This document shows, one piece after another, positions 1-8,148 of a DNA stretch of 64,000 nucleotides (its first letter is position 1; each line of letters opens with the position of its first letter). Below the pieces are notes generated by a model, which worked only from the letters and a program-made list of their open reading frames with translations, was not told the origin of the DNA and ran no database searches. This DNA is from Oscillibacter valericigenes Sjm18-20 (GTDB taxonomy: Bacteria; Bacillota; Clostridia; Oscillospirales; Oscillospiraceae): contig AP012044.1 in NCBI GenBank assembly GCA_000283575.1, forward strand, positions 4,216,001-4,280,000. Direction: 5' to 3'. A program made the translations under genes and the position numbers.

Positions 1-759
1 CTTGGTTCGGCTGGCACAGCGTTGATTGAGCGCCTGTGCGGATATGGCCATGCACATCTGGATGTAGGCCTTAATTTTTCCGGCGTGAGTGGTTCCGTTG
101 AATAAACGGAACTCCACCGTGCCTTTCTGGAACACACTGTGAAGATTTAAACAGTGGTACCGGCTGTCATCGTAATGAATATTGCTGCGGCTCTCGCCGT
201 TGTACCAGATGCGGCTGACCTGATCCAGTGTCCGGGGCTTTCTGCGGTTCAGTTCTTCCAGAAACCGGTTGTCCACCGGCTTGCACCAGCGGTGCTGTCT
301 GGCTACTGACACCTGCAGCGCCTTGTAGATCAAATCCTCCTTGGCGGCCATGATATTGGTGATGTTCCGCAGGGTATTGGCATCAAAGGGAGAGGCATCC
401 ACATGAACATGGATGCCGCAGGAGCTGTTGGAAATGGCACCAGCCTCCCGGAGTTTGCGTACCAGCTCCTGCACGGTTTCAATGTCCTCCCAACGGCAGA
501 TGGGGCTGACCATCTCGGTTTGGTATTCATTCGAGGCGGATACGGTCTGCCTGCCATCTTTTCTCTGTGGTGTTATACTGGCATCGCTCATGAATTTCCA
601 CTTGCGGCCTTGGGAGTCAATGGCAGCGTAGGTGTCATAATAGCTGCCGTCATACACAGCCGTTGTGCCAAAATAGGCGGCGGCAATGTCTGCGGCAGTT
701 TTGCGGGTGATACCGGTTAGCTCTACCTCAATGCCGAAGCGCTGGGCTTTCATATCCAT
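1..759 (-). CDS. Amidoligase family protein (C-terminus beyond window edge)
   Basis: An open frame on the minus strand runs from an ATG at 759 to the window edge without a stop (253 codons seen). The start follows a GGAGGTG Shine-Dalgarno about ten bases upstream. The N-terminus MDMKAQRFGIEVELTG and the later segments SSCGIHVHVD, SRYHCLNLHSVF and TVEFRLFNGTTHAGK match the putative amidoligase family (ATP-grasp-distant, glutamine-synthetase-like fold) often found in Clostridia conjugative elements. Such enzymes are predicted to form amide bonds on peptides or proteins; the substrate is unknown. It lies 18 bases after the virB4 stop and is probably in the same transcript. Confidence 0.8.
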   Translation of the reverse strand, partial: MDMKAQRFGIEVELTGITRKTAADIAAAYFGTTAVYDGSYYDTYAAIDSQGRKWKFMSDASITPQRKDGRQTVSASNEYQTEMVSPICRWEDIETVQELVRKLREAGAISNSSCGIHVHVDASPFDANTLRNITNIMAAKEDLIYKALQVSVARQHRWCKPVDNRFLEELNRRKPRTLDQVSRIWYNGESRSNIHYDDSRYHCLNLHSVFQKGTVEFRLFNGTTHAGKIKAYIQMCMAISAQALNQRCASRTK

Positions 760-777
760 TTTTTCTTTCACCTCCCA

Positions 778-2610
778 TTAACGGCCACCTGCCTTTCCGA
801 ACAGCTTTGCCTTATGCTCCGGGGCATTGACCATCAGGTTGTAACGCTCGTTGCCGCATTTGTAGAGGCACACACCACGCTGAGGATAGCGAATCAGGTT
901 GTATTCGCTCTGCTCCAGCTGGAGGGTATCGATATAAAACTTGGCATCAATATTCCCGGCATTAAACAGGAACTGATGGGTCGGAATGCTGAACAGGGGC
1001 TTGGTGTACTCCCGGATGCCCTCAATGTTGAAGTCCTCCAGATTCTGCGAGGAGATGATCACCGCCGAATCCTTTTTGCGCACACGCTTGGAAAAGTTGC
1101 GGACGTATTCCACGGCGGTGAGGTTCGTGAGGAACAAATAGAACTCATCAATGCTGGCGGCGGTGTTTCCGTTGGTCAGAAGCTCGTTGCTCATGTAGGA
1201 TAAAATGTTGAACAGCAGTGCATTTTTCAGGCTCTTACTAGCCTGCAGCAGTCCTTTCACACCGAAAGTCACAAAGCTGGAATCGGTGATATTTGTATGT
1301 CCGTCAAAGAATTTCGACTCCGCTCCTTTGCAGATGGAGTGCAGTCCCAGCAGAATATTCTGAAGCAACTCTGCGGTGTAAAGCTGGCGGCTGCTTTCAT
1401 CAAAACCTTTGTATTCTTCCTCAATCAGCGCATACAGGTCGGACAGGATAGGATAGTCCTTGGCGGTCAGGCGGTCGAATTTGGTGCTGTCGCTGATGCC
1501 GAACTTGGCATACAGCTTCTGCAGCATGATTTCGATGGTGTCAATCTCCCGGTCGGAAAAGTCTTTATATGTCCGGAAAAAATCCTTGAGAAAGGAAATG
1601 TGCTGACTGAGCTTGCTGCTGATGCGGAAGGTCTGCGGGGCATCCTTATCCTCCGGACTGCCGTTTTCATCCCATGTTTTCGGTTCCAGCACATTGATGA
1701 TAAATTCGCCGGACATGAGGTCGATGAAGCAGCCTCCGAGGTTATTGGTCAGATCCTCGTACTCCATTTCGGGATCGAGAGCGCACACATTCATGCCGGA
1801 TTCCCGCAGATTGCACAGGATGAGCTTGAGCAGATAACTCTTGCCTTGACCGCTGTTGCCGAGAATGAGGATGTTGGCGTTGGTCTTGTCATCGGCTCGC
1901 TTGTTGAAATCCACCAGCACATTGCTGCCGAATTTATCCCGCCCCACATAGAAGCCGTTGGCATCTGTCTTACCGGAATAGTTGAAGGGATAGAGATTCG
2001 CCACCGAGCTTGCCGGGAGGACACGCTCGAACTGATCACGAAACACATTAAAGCCGCTGGGCATCACGCACTGGAAGCCCTGCTGCTGGCGGAGCATCAG
2101 TCTGTCCACGTTGAGCTTGCTGCGAATCAACTCAGTCATGACTTCGGTCTGGAGGAGCTTGAGCTGATCCAAATCGTGTGCCGACAGCTCAATATACACA
2201 GCCGAATGGATGAAGGGTTCCCGGTTTCGGTGCGCCTGCGCCACGATGGTGGCCACGTCCCGCAGATTGCTTTCAGCCATGACCGTCTGCTGCAGATCGT
2301 TGGTGTTGGATTTGCTCAGGCGGTTTTTGTTGGCGGCATTGCTGATGATTTTCTTTTCCTCCACCGGCGTGACATGACGGGTATAGATGCGCAGGGTCAC
2401 ACCGTCCTTTTCTCCCAAGTGCCGGAGGATGGCCTGTTCCTCGGTGGCGGTGGGGTATTCGCGTAAGGCCCAGACACACCGATATGTGTTACCGCAGATG
2501 AAATGGTCTGTGTAAAATTTGATAATGGAAGGTGCGATCATGTCCAAAAATTCCTGAATACGCACATCGTCTTGAGGGCATGCAACCGTTTGAGCATTTC
2601 TTTTTGCCAT
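778..2610 (-). CDS. VirB4-like conjugation ATPase
   Basis: A 610-residue protein of the VirB4/TraE family, the ATPase that powers assembly and substrate transfer of a conjugative type IV secretion system at the inner face of the membrane. Walker A is GNSGQGKS at about residues 251-258; a Walker B-like IDEF lies at about 487-490, followed by a conserved SSQNLEDF segment. The length is usual for the Gram-positive versions. It starts at ATG 2610 behind AGAAAGGTAG. The first 53 codons are repeated at 3484-3654 and 6383-6544, so the present N-terminus may have arrived with a cargo insertion. A divergent XRE regulator with palindromic operators lies directly upstream and could influence its expression. 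Confidence 0.93.
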   Translation of the reverse strand: MAKRNAQTVACPQDDVRIQEFLDMIAPSIIKFYTDHFICGNTYRCVWALREYPTATEEQAILRHLGEKDGVTLRIYTRHVTPVEEKKIISNAANKNRLSKSNTNDLQQTVMAESNLRDVATIVAQAHRNREPFIHSAVYIELSAHDLDQLKLLQTEVMTELIRSKLNVDRLMLRQQQGFQCVMPSGFNVFRDQFERVLPASSVANLYPFNYSGKTDANGFYVGRDKFGSNVLVDFNKRADDKTNANILILGNSGQGKSYLLKLILCNLRESGMNVCALDPEMEYEDLTNNLGGCFIDLMSGEFIINVLEPKTWDENGSPEDKDAPQTFRISSKLSQHISFLKDFFRTYKDFSDREIDTIEIMLQKLYAKFGISDSTKFDRLTAKDYPILSDLYALIEEEYKGFDESSRQLYTAELLQNILLGLHSICKGAESKFFDGHTNITDSSFVTFGVKGLLQASKSLKNALLFNILSYMSNELLTNGNTAASIDEFYLFLTNLTAVEYVRNFSKRVRKKDSAVIISSQNLEDFNIEGIREYTKPLFSIPTHQFLFNAGNIDAKFYIDTLQLEQSEYNLIRYPQRGVCLYKCGNERYNLMVNAPEHKAKLFGKAGGR

Positions 2611-2620
2611 TGTTATCTAC
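2462..2620 (-). repeat. virB4 5'-end repeat, copy A (functional)
   Basis: This covers the start of the full virB4 gene from its Shine-Dalgarno to the codons for WALREYPT. The peptide (RIQEFLDMIAPS, TDHFICGNTYRCVWALREY) is shared with copies B and C. Homology to the other copies ends just after GAATAC on the coding strand, and upstream it ends at the AGAAAGG ribosome-binding site. Copies B and C instead share a terminator-like hairpin upstream that copy A lacks. Confidence 0.85.
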
Positions 2621-2656
2621 CTTTCTAATAAGATTTTTAAAGTATGGAAAGTACAC

Positions 2657-2710
2657 TTGACATAGAGACACTATGGTGATATTATGTTTATGGAAAGTAT
2701 GCTTTCCATA
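2657..2710 (+). promoter_or_regulatory. Sigma-A promoter and palindromic operator of the XRE gene
   Basis: The -35 TTGACA (2657-2662) and -10 TATTAT (2680-2685) are separated by exactly 17 bases. Immediately downstream, 2689-2710 is a palindrome with perfect 9-base arms TATGGAAAG/CTTTCCATA around a 4-base centre. A further half-site TATGGAAAGT lies at about 2643-2652, just upstream of the -35. Such placement at the transcription start and beside the -35 fits autorepression by the XRE protein encoded next. Because virB4 starts divergently at 2610, the same sites may also affect virB4. Confidence 0.75.
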
Positions 2711-2724
2711 ATGGAGGTGATCTT

Positions 2725-2940
2725 TTGAAAAACAAACTTGAAGAGATACGAAAACAGCGAGGCATACGGCAGGAAGACCTCGCGGAAACTTTGGAGGTTT
2801 CGAGGCAAACCATAGGGTCGCTCGAAAATGGTCGGTACAATCCTTCCATTAACCTTGCATTTAAAATAGCGCGTTACTTCAAAATGAGCGTTGAAGACAT
2901 CTTTATTTACGAGGAGGAACTGGAGAATGAAAAAAAATAA
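2725..2940 (+). CDS. XRE-family transcriptional regulator
   Basis: A 71-residue protein made up almost entirely of a Cro/C1-type helix-turn-helix (LEEIRKQRGIRQEDLAETL, VSRQTIGSLENGRYNPS). It probably starts at TTG 2725 behind GGAGGTG. This short YozG-type regulator is usually encoded together with a small membrane protein, as here, where the next gene overlaps its end. It probably binds the TATGGAAAG palindrome in its own promoter. The pair forms one of three cargo units inserted next to copies of the virB4 start and reads opposite to the ICE backbone. Confidence 0.88.
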   Translation: MKNKLEEIRKQRGIRQEDLAETLEVSRQTIGSLENGRYNPSINLAFKIARYFKMSVEDIFIYEEELENEKK

Positions 2941-3355
2941 AATTTGGCTTTACCTGTTTATGGCGATAATAGGTGCATTGTCTTTTTACATTGGTGGGTT
3001 TGTTTTGGTTGAAGAAAAATTGAAAGCACTTTCCGGTTTGTGTATCGGTTTAGGTGCCGCCGTATTTTGTCTTGGTATTGGAAATTTCATTAGCGCGCTT
3101 ATTATTTTGAAAACAGAGAACGAAGAGTTCACACGAAAAAAGAATATAGAAGTCAATGACGAGCGGAATACACGAATTCGTGAAAAGGTTGGAGCCAAGA
3201 TTAATCAGGTGGTTATTTATGCACTCTCAGTTATTGTATTAGCTATGGGCTTTATGCAAATCAATATCATCGCTATAATAATGGTGGCATCGGTATTTCT
3301 GGTGGAACTTGTGTTGGCGATTGTGCTTAGCAATTATTATTCGAAAAGGATGTAG
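2927..3355 (+). CDS. Small membrane protein paired with XRE regulator (DUF2178-like)
   Basis: A 142-residue protein starting at ATG 2927, inside the last codons of the XRE gene, with GGAGG upstream. It has four hydrophobic stretches in two pairs (about residues 4-24, 30-50, 85-105 and 110-130) separated by a charged segment NIEVNDERNTRIREK. The arrangement resembles DUF2178-type membrane proteins that accompany short XRE regulators, but I assign the family by resemblance only. The function is unknown; a membrane sensor or anti-regulator role is possible given the overlap. Confidence 0.65.
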   Translation: MKKNKIWLYLFMAIIGALSFYIGGFVLVEEKLKALSGLCIGLGAAVFCLGIGNFISALIILKTENEEFTRKKNIEVNDERNTRIREKVGAKINQVVIYALSVIVLAMGFMQINIIAIIMVASVFLVELVLAIVLSNYYSKRM

Positions 3356-3400
3356 TTGCAAGAAAGAACAACCGTTTGTAATTTTTTCTAAAGTTGAATG

Positions 3401-3442
3401 GATAAGCAGCGGATCATCACAAGTATGATCTCACTGCTTATC
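3401..3442 (+). terminator. Rho-independent terminator after the XRE cargo pair
   Basis: Perfect 9-base arms GATAAGCAG/CTGCTTATC enclose an inner GATCAT/ATGATC pairing and are followed by a T-rich stretch. It ends the plus-strand XRE-membrane protein transcript before the truncated virB4 copy B. Confidence 0.7.
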
Positions 3443-3483
3443 TATGTTTTTATATCAAACTGCTTTGCTTCTGTTTTTGTCGT

Positions 3484-3654
3484 CTATAACAACCATGTCG
3501 GGTATTCACGGAGCGCCCAAACGCAGCGGTAGGTGTTGCCACAGATGAAGTGGTCGGTGTTGAATTTGATCACCGAGGGGGCAATCATGTCCAGAAATTC
3601 CTGAATACGGGCATTCTCCTGCGGAGGTGCGTTGGTTTTCGGCTGTTTTGCCAT
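3484..3654 (-). pseudogene. Truncated virB4 5' end, copy B
   Basis: A 56-codon remnant from ATG 3654 has its own AGAAAGGAAG ribosome-binding site and encodes a close relative of the virB4 N-terminus (RIQEFLDMIAPSVIKF, CVWALREYPT). It then runs into WLL and a stop. After GAATAC the coding strand continues with CGACATGGTTGTTATAGACG, a sequence not found in virB4 but nearly identical at the same point of copy C. It is probably the former virB4 start, cut off when the XRE cargo unit inserted. Confidence 0.85.
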
Positions 3655-3689
3655 AGGGCATACTTCCTTTCTGAGTTTATTCTGAATAT

Positions 3690-3718
3690 AAAAAAAGCCG
3701 CCACATTTCTGTGACAGC
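3690..3718 (-). terminator. Attenuator-like hairpin upstream of virB4 copy B
   Basis: On the minus strand GCTGTCACA and TGTGGCGGC pair (two G-T wobbles) around a GAAA loop and are followed by seven Ts. It sits about 30 bases before the ribosome-binding site of virB4 copy B. A related hairpin precedes copy C, so this was probably part of the native virB4 leader. Confidence 0.6.
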
Positions 3719-3818
3719 TTTTAACATTTTATTAAAAAAATAATTACAGGGCGAGATCGTAAAGCTTTGTTCTGATATTTTTGGACATATGCGGCTCAAC
3801 GCCTCATCGACTTATCGA

Positions 3819-4688
3819 CTATTGCTTACTTATCTTTCTGAATTTCGTCGGGGAAATTTTATATCGCCTGCTGAATAGCCGATTGAAGTAGCTGATATTG
3901 TCAAAGCCGCATTTCAGCGCGGTTTCTGTGATATTCAGGTCTGTTTGTTTCAGAAAACAGGCAGCCTTTTCCAGTCGGATTTCATTGATGTAATCAGTCA
4001 GTGTTTTTCCGGTGATCTGTTTGAATGTTCTGCAGAAATGGCATTCGCTGAGATTGGCCGAATCCGCAAGTTCTTTTAAACTGATTTTTTTATCGTAGTT
4101 ATCCTCAATGAATTGAATAACGGCATTGAAGCGTTTCAGCGAGCGGGTCTTTTCCTCAAATTCTTTCTCGGACAGGATTTTGCTGACATAGCCTCGTATC
4201 AGCAGCACGATCAGCTGATAAATCGATGCTTTTACGGCAAGCTCGTACCCGACTTCTTTTAAATCATATTCCTGAAGGATTTTTTTTACACACTCCAATA
4301 TCCTCGTATCATTTTCGATCAGGTTCCGGAAAGAAATCCGGTTGGAGGCCAGAGGGGCCAGGTATTTTGTCTGCAATAAGTCAACCTGATTGCTGAACAG
4401 GAATGTCGGGTCTATGCGGATCGTGTAAAATTCAAGGTCATCCGAGAGGCTTTCCAGATAGTGCAGTTCGTTGCTGTTGATGACCACGATGCTTCCGGGC
4501 GACACTTCGAAACGGTTATGACCGCATTCAAGAAGCGCTTCACCTTTCACAAAATAATAGAACTGCAGGTGCTCATGCCAATGTAGTCGAACGCTTTCCC
4601 CGTGTTTTACATTGTTCTTCTTAAATATATCAACGCAAAAATCAGCATCCGGCATTTCCCGGAGCCAATAGGTATTTAAGTCTTTCAT
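3819..4688 (-). CDS. AraC-family transcriptional regulator
   Basis: A 289-residue regulator with an N-terminal cupin-like sensor domain (about 20-110, with LHWHEHLQFYYFVKGEA and PGSIVVINSNELHYL) and a C-terminal AraC double helix-turn-helix (about 190-285, with ISLKELADSANLSECHFCR and ETALKCGFDNISYFNRLF). It is divergent from an MFS exporter gene whose start is 138 bases away, so it probably controls that exporter in response to a small molecule. The pair is the second cargo unit in the virB4 region. Confidence 0.9.
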   Translation of the reverse strand: MKDLNTYWLREMPDADFCVDIFKKNNVKHGESVRLHWHEHLQFYYFVKGEALLECGHNRFEVSPGSIVVINSNELHYLESLSDDLEFYTIRIDPTFLFSNQVDLLQTKYLAPLASNRISFRNLIENDTRILECVKKILQEYDLKEVGYELAVKASIYQLIVLLIRGYVSKILSEKEFEEKTRSLKRFNAVIQFIEDNYDKKISLKELADSANLSECHFCRTFKQITGKTLTDYINEIRLEKAACFLKQTDLNITETALKCGFDNISYFNRLFSRRYKISPTKFRKISKQ

Positions 4689-4825
4689 TTAAATGCTCCA
4701 TATCAATACAGTGCAAAAATCAGGCAATACAGTTCTTGTGAAACAGCGGATTTTTTTCTATTATAAAGCTTGCGGCTGATAATGTAAACCGCAAAATAAT
4801 ACATAGTAGATGAATGAGGTTAAAC

Positions 4826-6265
4826 ATGTCAGAACAAATTACAAACGACGGCGGCAAAAAAGGGATTACCTTGTTCGTGGTCGTCGCCATGACTTTTATG
4901 GCCACGCTGGATTCCAGCATTGTGAATGTGGCGATGCCTGTGATGTCCGGTAAGATGAACGTGCCGCTATCCTCCATCGAGTGGGTAGTCGCCAGCTATT
5001 CCATCATCATATGCTCCACATTGCTGTTTTTTGGGCGGCTGGGGGATATTGTCGGTAAACCGAGGGTTTTCCAATGCGGGACGGTCTTGTTCACCGCCGC
5101 TTCCCTGCTTTGCGGAATGTGCCGCTCGTTTATTCCCCTTATTGTCTGCCGTTTCATTCAGGGAATTGGTGCCTCCGCCTATATGGCAAACAATCAGGGG
5201 ATTATTACAGAGTTGTATCCGAAAGAGGGGCGCGGAAAAGCGCTGGGCATTTTGGCCACGGCGGTTGCGCTTGGGAACATGATCGGGCCGTCCGCCGGAG
5301 GATTCATCTTATCGGCTTTAAACTGGAATTTCATTTTCTGGGTTAACGTTCCGATTGGCATAATCGTTTTTCTTCTTGGTCTCAGGTATCTGCCCCAAAG
5401 CCGCAAAAACGGCGAGCCCATGGATAAGACTGGATCGGCACTCCAATTCGGCGGAACGGTTCTTTTGTTTGGTGCGCTCATTGAAGCACAAACAATAGGG
5501 TTTTCCAATCCGTACATCCTGACGGCACTCCTTCTGGCGGTTATTTTCATTGCGCTGTTTATCAGGTTGGAGAAAAAACGCAGGCAGCCCCTTCTGGAGC
5601 TGACTATCTTTGAGAACCCGAAATTTTCATTAAATTTAGTCTGCGCGCTTATTTCTTTCGTTTGCATCGCCGCGTCCGCTATTCTGCTCCCGTTTTACCT
5701 TCAGGATACCCTGAAGCTGACACCGGCACGGGCTGGGTTGTTCATGATGCTGTCGCCGCTGATTCTTGCCGTACTTTCTCCAATATGCGGCACCATATCG
5801 GACAAAGCAGGTGCGGAAGGATTAACTCTGGCAGGGCTGCTGTTAATGGCGTCCGGCTTTCTTCTTATGTCGAGACTTACCGAGCGTTCATGGGTCGGTG
5901 TCTGCGCGGTTTTTGTCTCCATTATGGCTATAGGACAGGCTTTCTTTCAACCTGCGAATAATTCTCTGATTATGTCCGCCTGCTCCAGAGACAAACTTGG
6001 AATTGTCGGCAGTGTTAATTCGCTGGTACGAAACCTTGGGCAAATTGTTGGAATCACGCTTTCTACAACCTTACTGTACGGTTTTATGAGCCAGAAGCTA
6101 AACCAGCGTGTTTCCGATTACGTTAAAGGAAGAGACGACATATTCGTCTACGGAATGAGCGGTGTTTATCTGATTCTGGTCGTAATCTGTCTTTTGGGGG
6201 CTATATTGACTGCCATCAGGCTTTTTCAGGCAAAGAGAAGAGTTATACAAGCGGGAAAAATATAA
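4826..6265 (+). CDS. MFS drug exporter, DHA2 (14-TM) family
   Basis: A 479-residue membrane protein. ATG 4826 is preferred over 4814 because GAGG lies 6 bases before it. The motif ATLDSSIVNVAMP in the first helix, GRLGDIVGKPRVF between helices 2 and 3, and about 14 hydrophobic segments place it in the EmrB/QacA (DHA2) proton-driven exporters. It probably exports a toxic compound or drug across the cytoplasmic membrane under control of the divergent AraC regulator. The substrate cannot be told from sequence. Confidence 0.92.
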   Translation: MSEQITNDGGKKGITLFVVVAMTFMATLDSSIVNVAMPVMSGKMNVPLSSIEWVVASYSIIICSTLLFFGRLGDIVGKPRVFQCGTVLFTAASLLCGMCRSFIPLIVCRFIQGIGASAYMANNQGIITELYPKEGRGKALGILATAVALGNMIGPSAGGFILSALNWNFIFWVNVPIGIIVFLLGLRYLPQSRKNGEPMDKTGSALQFGGTVLLFGALIEAQTIGFSNPYILTALLLAVIFIALFIRLEKKRRQPLLELTIFENPKFSLNLVCALISFVCIAASAILLPFYLQDTLKLTPARAGLFMMLSPLILAVLSPICGTISDKAGAEGLTLAGLLLMASGFLLMSRLTERSWVGVCAVFVSIMAIGQAFFQPANNSLIMSACSRDKLGIVGSVNSLVRNLGQIVGITLSTTLLYGFMSQKLNQRVSDYVKGRDDIFVYGMSGVYLILVVICLLGAILTAIRLFQAKRRVIQAGKI

Positions 6266-6382
6266 AATATTTATTTCCGATTTTTCGTGAACAATCTTGC
6301 GGTGGGTATCAGATTTATGATATTCGCCGCTTGTTATTATAGAATGCAAACATTCATCTAAATTACTCGTCGTCTATAACTA

Positions 6383-6544
6383 TCATGTCGCGTATTCACG
6401 GAGCGCCCAAACGCAGCTATAGGTATTGCCGCAGATAAAATGGTCGGTCTGGAACTTGATTACCGAGGGCGCGATCATATCGAGGAATTCCTGAATGCGA
6501 GTATCCTCCTGCGGCGGGGATTGAGGCTCTCTTTTTCTTGCCAT
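6383..6544 (-). pseudogene. Truncated virB4 5' end, copy C
   Basis: A 53-codon remnant from ATG 6544 (ribosome-binding site AGAAAGGAAG) encodes MARKREPQSPPQEDTRIQ and on to WALREYAT, then TGA. The point of divergence from the full gene is the same as in copy B, and the following bases CGACATGATAGTTATAGACG match the copy B junction at 18 of 20 positions. Its upstream hairpin also matches that of copy B. It is the copy nearest to the upstream backbone gene and so may be the oldest. Confidence 0.85.
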
Positions 6545-6582
6545 CGGCATTTCTTCCTTTCTGTTTGTGATTTTAGGTATAA

Positions 6583-6607
6583 CAAAAATCGCCACGTTTG
6601 TGACGGC
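6583..6607 (-). terminator. Attenuator-like hairpin upstream of virB4 copy C
   Basis: On the minus strand CCGTCAC and GTGGCG pair around AAAC, followed by ATTTTTG. It matches the hairpin before copy B in place and sequence. Confidence 0.5.
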
Positions 6608-6621
6608 TAAAGACAAATCGG

Positions 6622-6650
6622 TTCACTTTGATAAAGGATTGAGGTATAAT
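6622..6650 (+). promoter_or_regulatory. Probable promoter of the kinase-like cargo gene
   Basis: TTCACT (6622-6627) and a perfect TATAAT (6645-6650) are 17 bases apart, about 60 bases before ATG 6710. A GGTGG ribosome-binding site is present. Confidence 0.55.
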
Positions 6651-6709
6651 TAATTTCAGAATCAAAACTGTATTCAAGTACAGATTATTTATATTAGGTG
6701 GTGTAGAGA

Positions 6710-7234
6710 ATGCCAAATGGAGTTATTGTTTTTGGTGCAAATGGATGTGGCAAAACTACATTAGGATGTGAATTGGCTCGTAAACTAAACATTAAACATT
6801 TAGATGTTGAAGATTATTACTTTGAAAAATCAGAAATTCCTTACTCCAAACCACGCTCTAAAGATACAGTGATTGAATTAATGCTCGTTGATATAGAGAA
6901 ATGTGATTCATTTGTGCTTTCTGCTGTAACAGGTAATTATGGTGACAAAATTAGTTCTATGTACAAATTAGGTGTATTCCTATCTGTCCCGGCTGATATA
7001 CGTTTAGAACGTGTGGAACGCAGGTCATTAGAACAATATGGAGAACGTGTTTTAGTAGGTGGCGATATGTATGAGCAAGAACAAGAATTTTTAGAATTTG
7101 TTAGAACTCGCAATCTTTCAATCATTGATGAGTGGGTAAAAACATTAACTTACCCAATACTTCATCTTGATGGCACTAAAGCAATTTCAGAAAATATCCA
7201 ATTAATAATTGAGAGATATAACCGCACAAAATAA
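6710..7234 (+). CDS. P-loop nucleoside-triphosphate-binding protein, kinase-like
   Basis: A 174-residue protein with Walker A GANGCGKT at residues 9-16 at the very N-terminus, and the general layout of shikimate/adenylate-kinase-like P-loop proteins. An LID-like arginine-rich stretch (RLERVERRSLEQYG) is visible near residue 105. The gene is clearly more AT-rich than the ICE backbone and reads on the opposite strand, which fits acquired cargo. The substrate is unknown; a phosphotransferase acting on a small molecule is plausible but unproven. Confidence 0.7.
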   Translation: MPNGVIVFGANGCGKTTLGCELARKLNIKHLDVEDYYFEKSEIPYSKPRSKDTVIELMLVDIEKCDSFVLSAVTGNYGDKISSMYKLGVFLSVPADIRLERVERRSLEQYGERVLVGGDMYEQEQEFLEFVRTRNLSIIDEWVKTLTYPILHLDGTKAISENIQLIIERYNRTK

Positions 7235-7236
7235 GC

Positions 7237-7277
7237 AAAATGGGAAGTTGGGAATATTACCCTCAGCTTCCCATTTT
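7237..7277. terminator. Bidirectional terminator
   Basis: AAAATGGGAAG and CTTCCCATTTT form a stem with A- and T-runs at both feet. It serves the plus-strand kinase-like gene and the converging minus-strand gene ending at 7284. Confidence 0.75.
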
Positions 7278-7283
7278 TATGCA

Positions 7284-7874
7284 TTATTTATTCAAAACAA
7301 TCCATCGTTCGCCATCGAAATCTTCAAACTTTTCTGTCGTGACATTCTGCTCAAAATAAACCGCAAGGATGCGTTTGATGTCCTCCTTATCCGCCCGTTT
7401 TACGGAAAAGCCCTGCTCTTTCAGCGATTTTTCAATGCGGGACAGATACGGGAACACCTCTTTTTCCTTTTCATTCCTCAGGCGGATCAGGATTAAAAAC
7501 TCCCTTGCGGTAGCCATCTGCACCTGTATCCGGTCAAGGAAAGACAGGTCTTTTTCGAGGAGCTTTCGCACCACAGGATTCTGTTCCTGTTCCATGCGGC
7601 TGCGGAGAAATCGCTTATTGTCCTCGAAATTTTCCCTGCTGTTTAAACACAAAATCTCAATCTCGGCGATTCCCTTGAGAACAGTCATCAGGGCATAAAT
7701 GCGGGTGCTGATGCTGGCCTCCGACAGCACCGATATGTTGCTGGGCTTGATGATAAAATACACAAGCTCCCCATGCCCATAGGTCTGCAGGCTGTACTCG
7801 GTGATTTCCTTGGTACCGATAAGCTGCCGGGTAGAGGTTCGCTGTTTTGCCTCCTGCTTTGCTTTTTTACTCAT
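7284..7874 (-). CDS. Conjugation-associated protein of unknown function
   Basis: A 196-residue soluble protein. ATG 7874 (MSKKAKQEAKQRTSTRQLIG) is chosen because GGAGGT lies ten bases upstream; it overlaps the end of the PrgI gene by eight bases. It is rich in charged residues with a probable coiled-coil middle (EQEQNPVVRKLLEKDLSFLD). Its position between PrgI and VirB4 is the usual one for a conserved partner gene in these conjugation modules, so a role at the transfer channel is likely. I do not recognise a named family. Confidence 0.75.
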   Translation of the reverse strand: MSKKAKQEAKQRTSTRQLIGTKEITEYSLQTYGHGELVYFIIKPSNISVLSEASISTRIYALMTVLKGIAEIEILCLNSRENFEDNKRFLRSRMEQEQNPVVRKLLEKDLSFLDRIQVQMATAREFLILIRLRNEKEKEVFPYLSRIEKSLKEQGFSVKRADKEDIKRILAVYFEQNVTTEKFEDFDGERWIVLNK

Positions 7875-8136
7875 TTGGTGTATACCTCCATTCATAGAAC
7901 TGCTGCTTGGTAATAAAAAAGGCACAGGCATACCGGAGAAAATCCAGAATGCTTGTGTCCTCAAAGCGGATGGTTAAAAAGGCGTAAACAGCGGTCAGCA
8001 CGATGGGCGGCACAAAGCCCAGCTGGGAAACCGCAAGCACAGAAAGAAGCAGTGCTACGCCAATGATGCCGATATCCCGTAGCTGCCACAGCCATAGGGT
8101 TGCTTTTGCCCTTAAGTGATCAGGGTAAATATACAT
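7867..8136 (-). CDS. PrgI-family conjugation membrane protein
   Basis: An 89-residue protein with two adjacent hydrophobic helices (about residues 22-60) after a short N-terminus and a C-terminal FITKQQFYEWR. Size, helix pattern and the order VirB6-PrgI-VirB4 identify the PrgI family, the small VirB3-like membrane partner of VirB4 in Gram-positive type IV secretion. Confidence 0.85.
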   Translation of the reverse strand: MYIYPDHLRAKATLWLWQLRDIGIIGVALLLSVLAVSQLGFVPPIVLTAVYAFLTIRFEDTSILDFLRYACAFFITKQQFYEWRYTPNE

Positions 8137-8148
8137 AGGCCGCCTCCT

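Noticed and set aside
1297..2466. 389-codon plus-strand frame opposite virB4
   Set aside because: Shadow of the VirB4 gene; no ribosome-binding site or recognisable domain.
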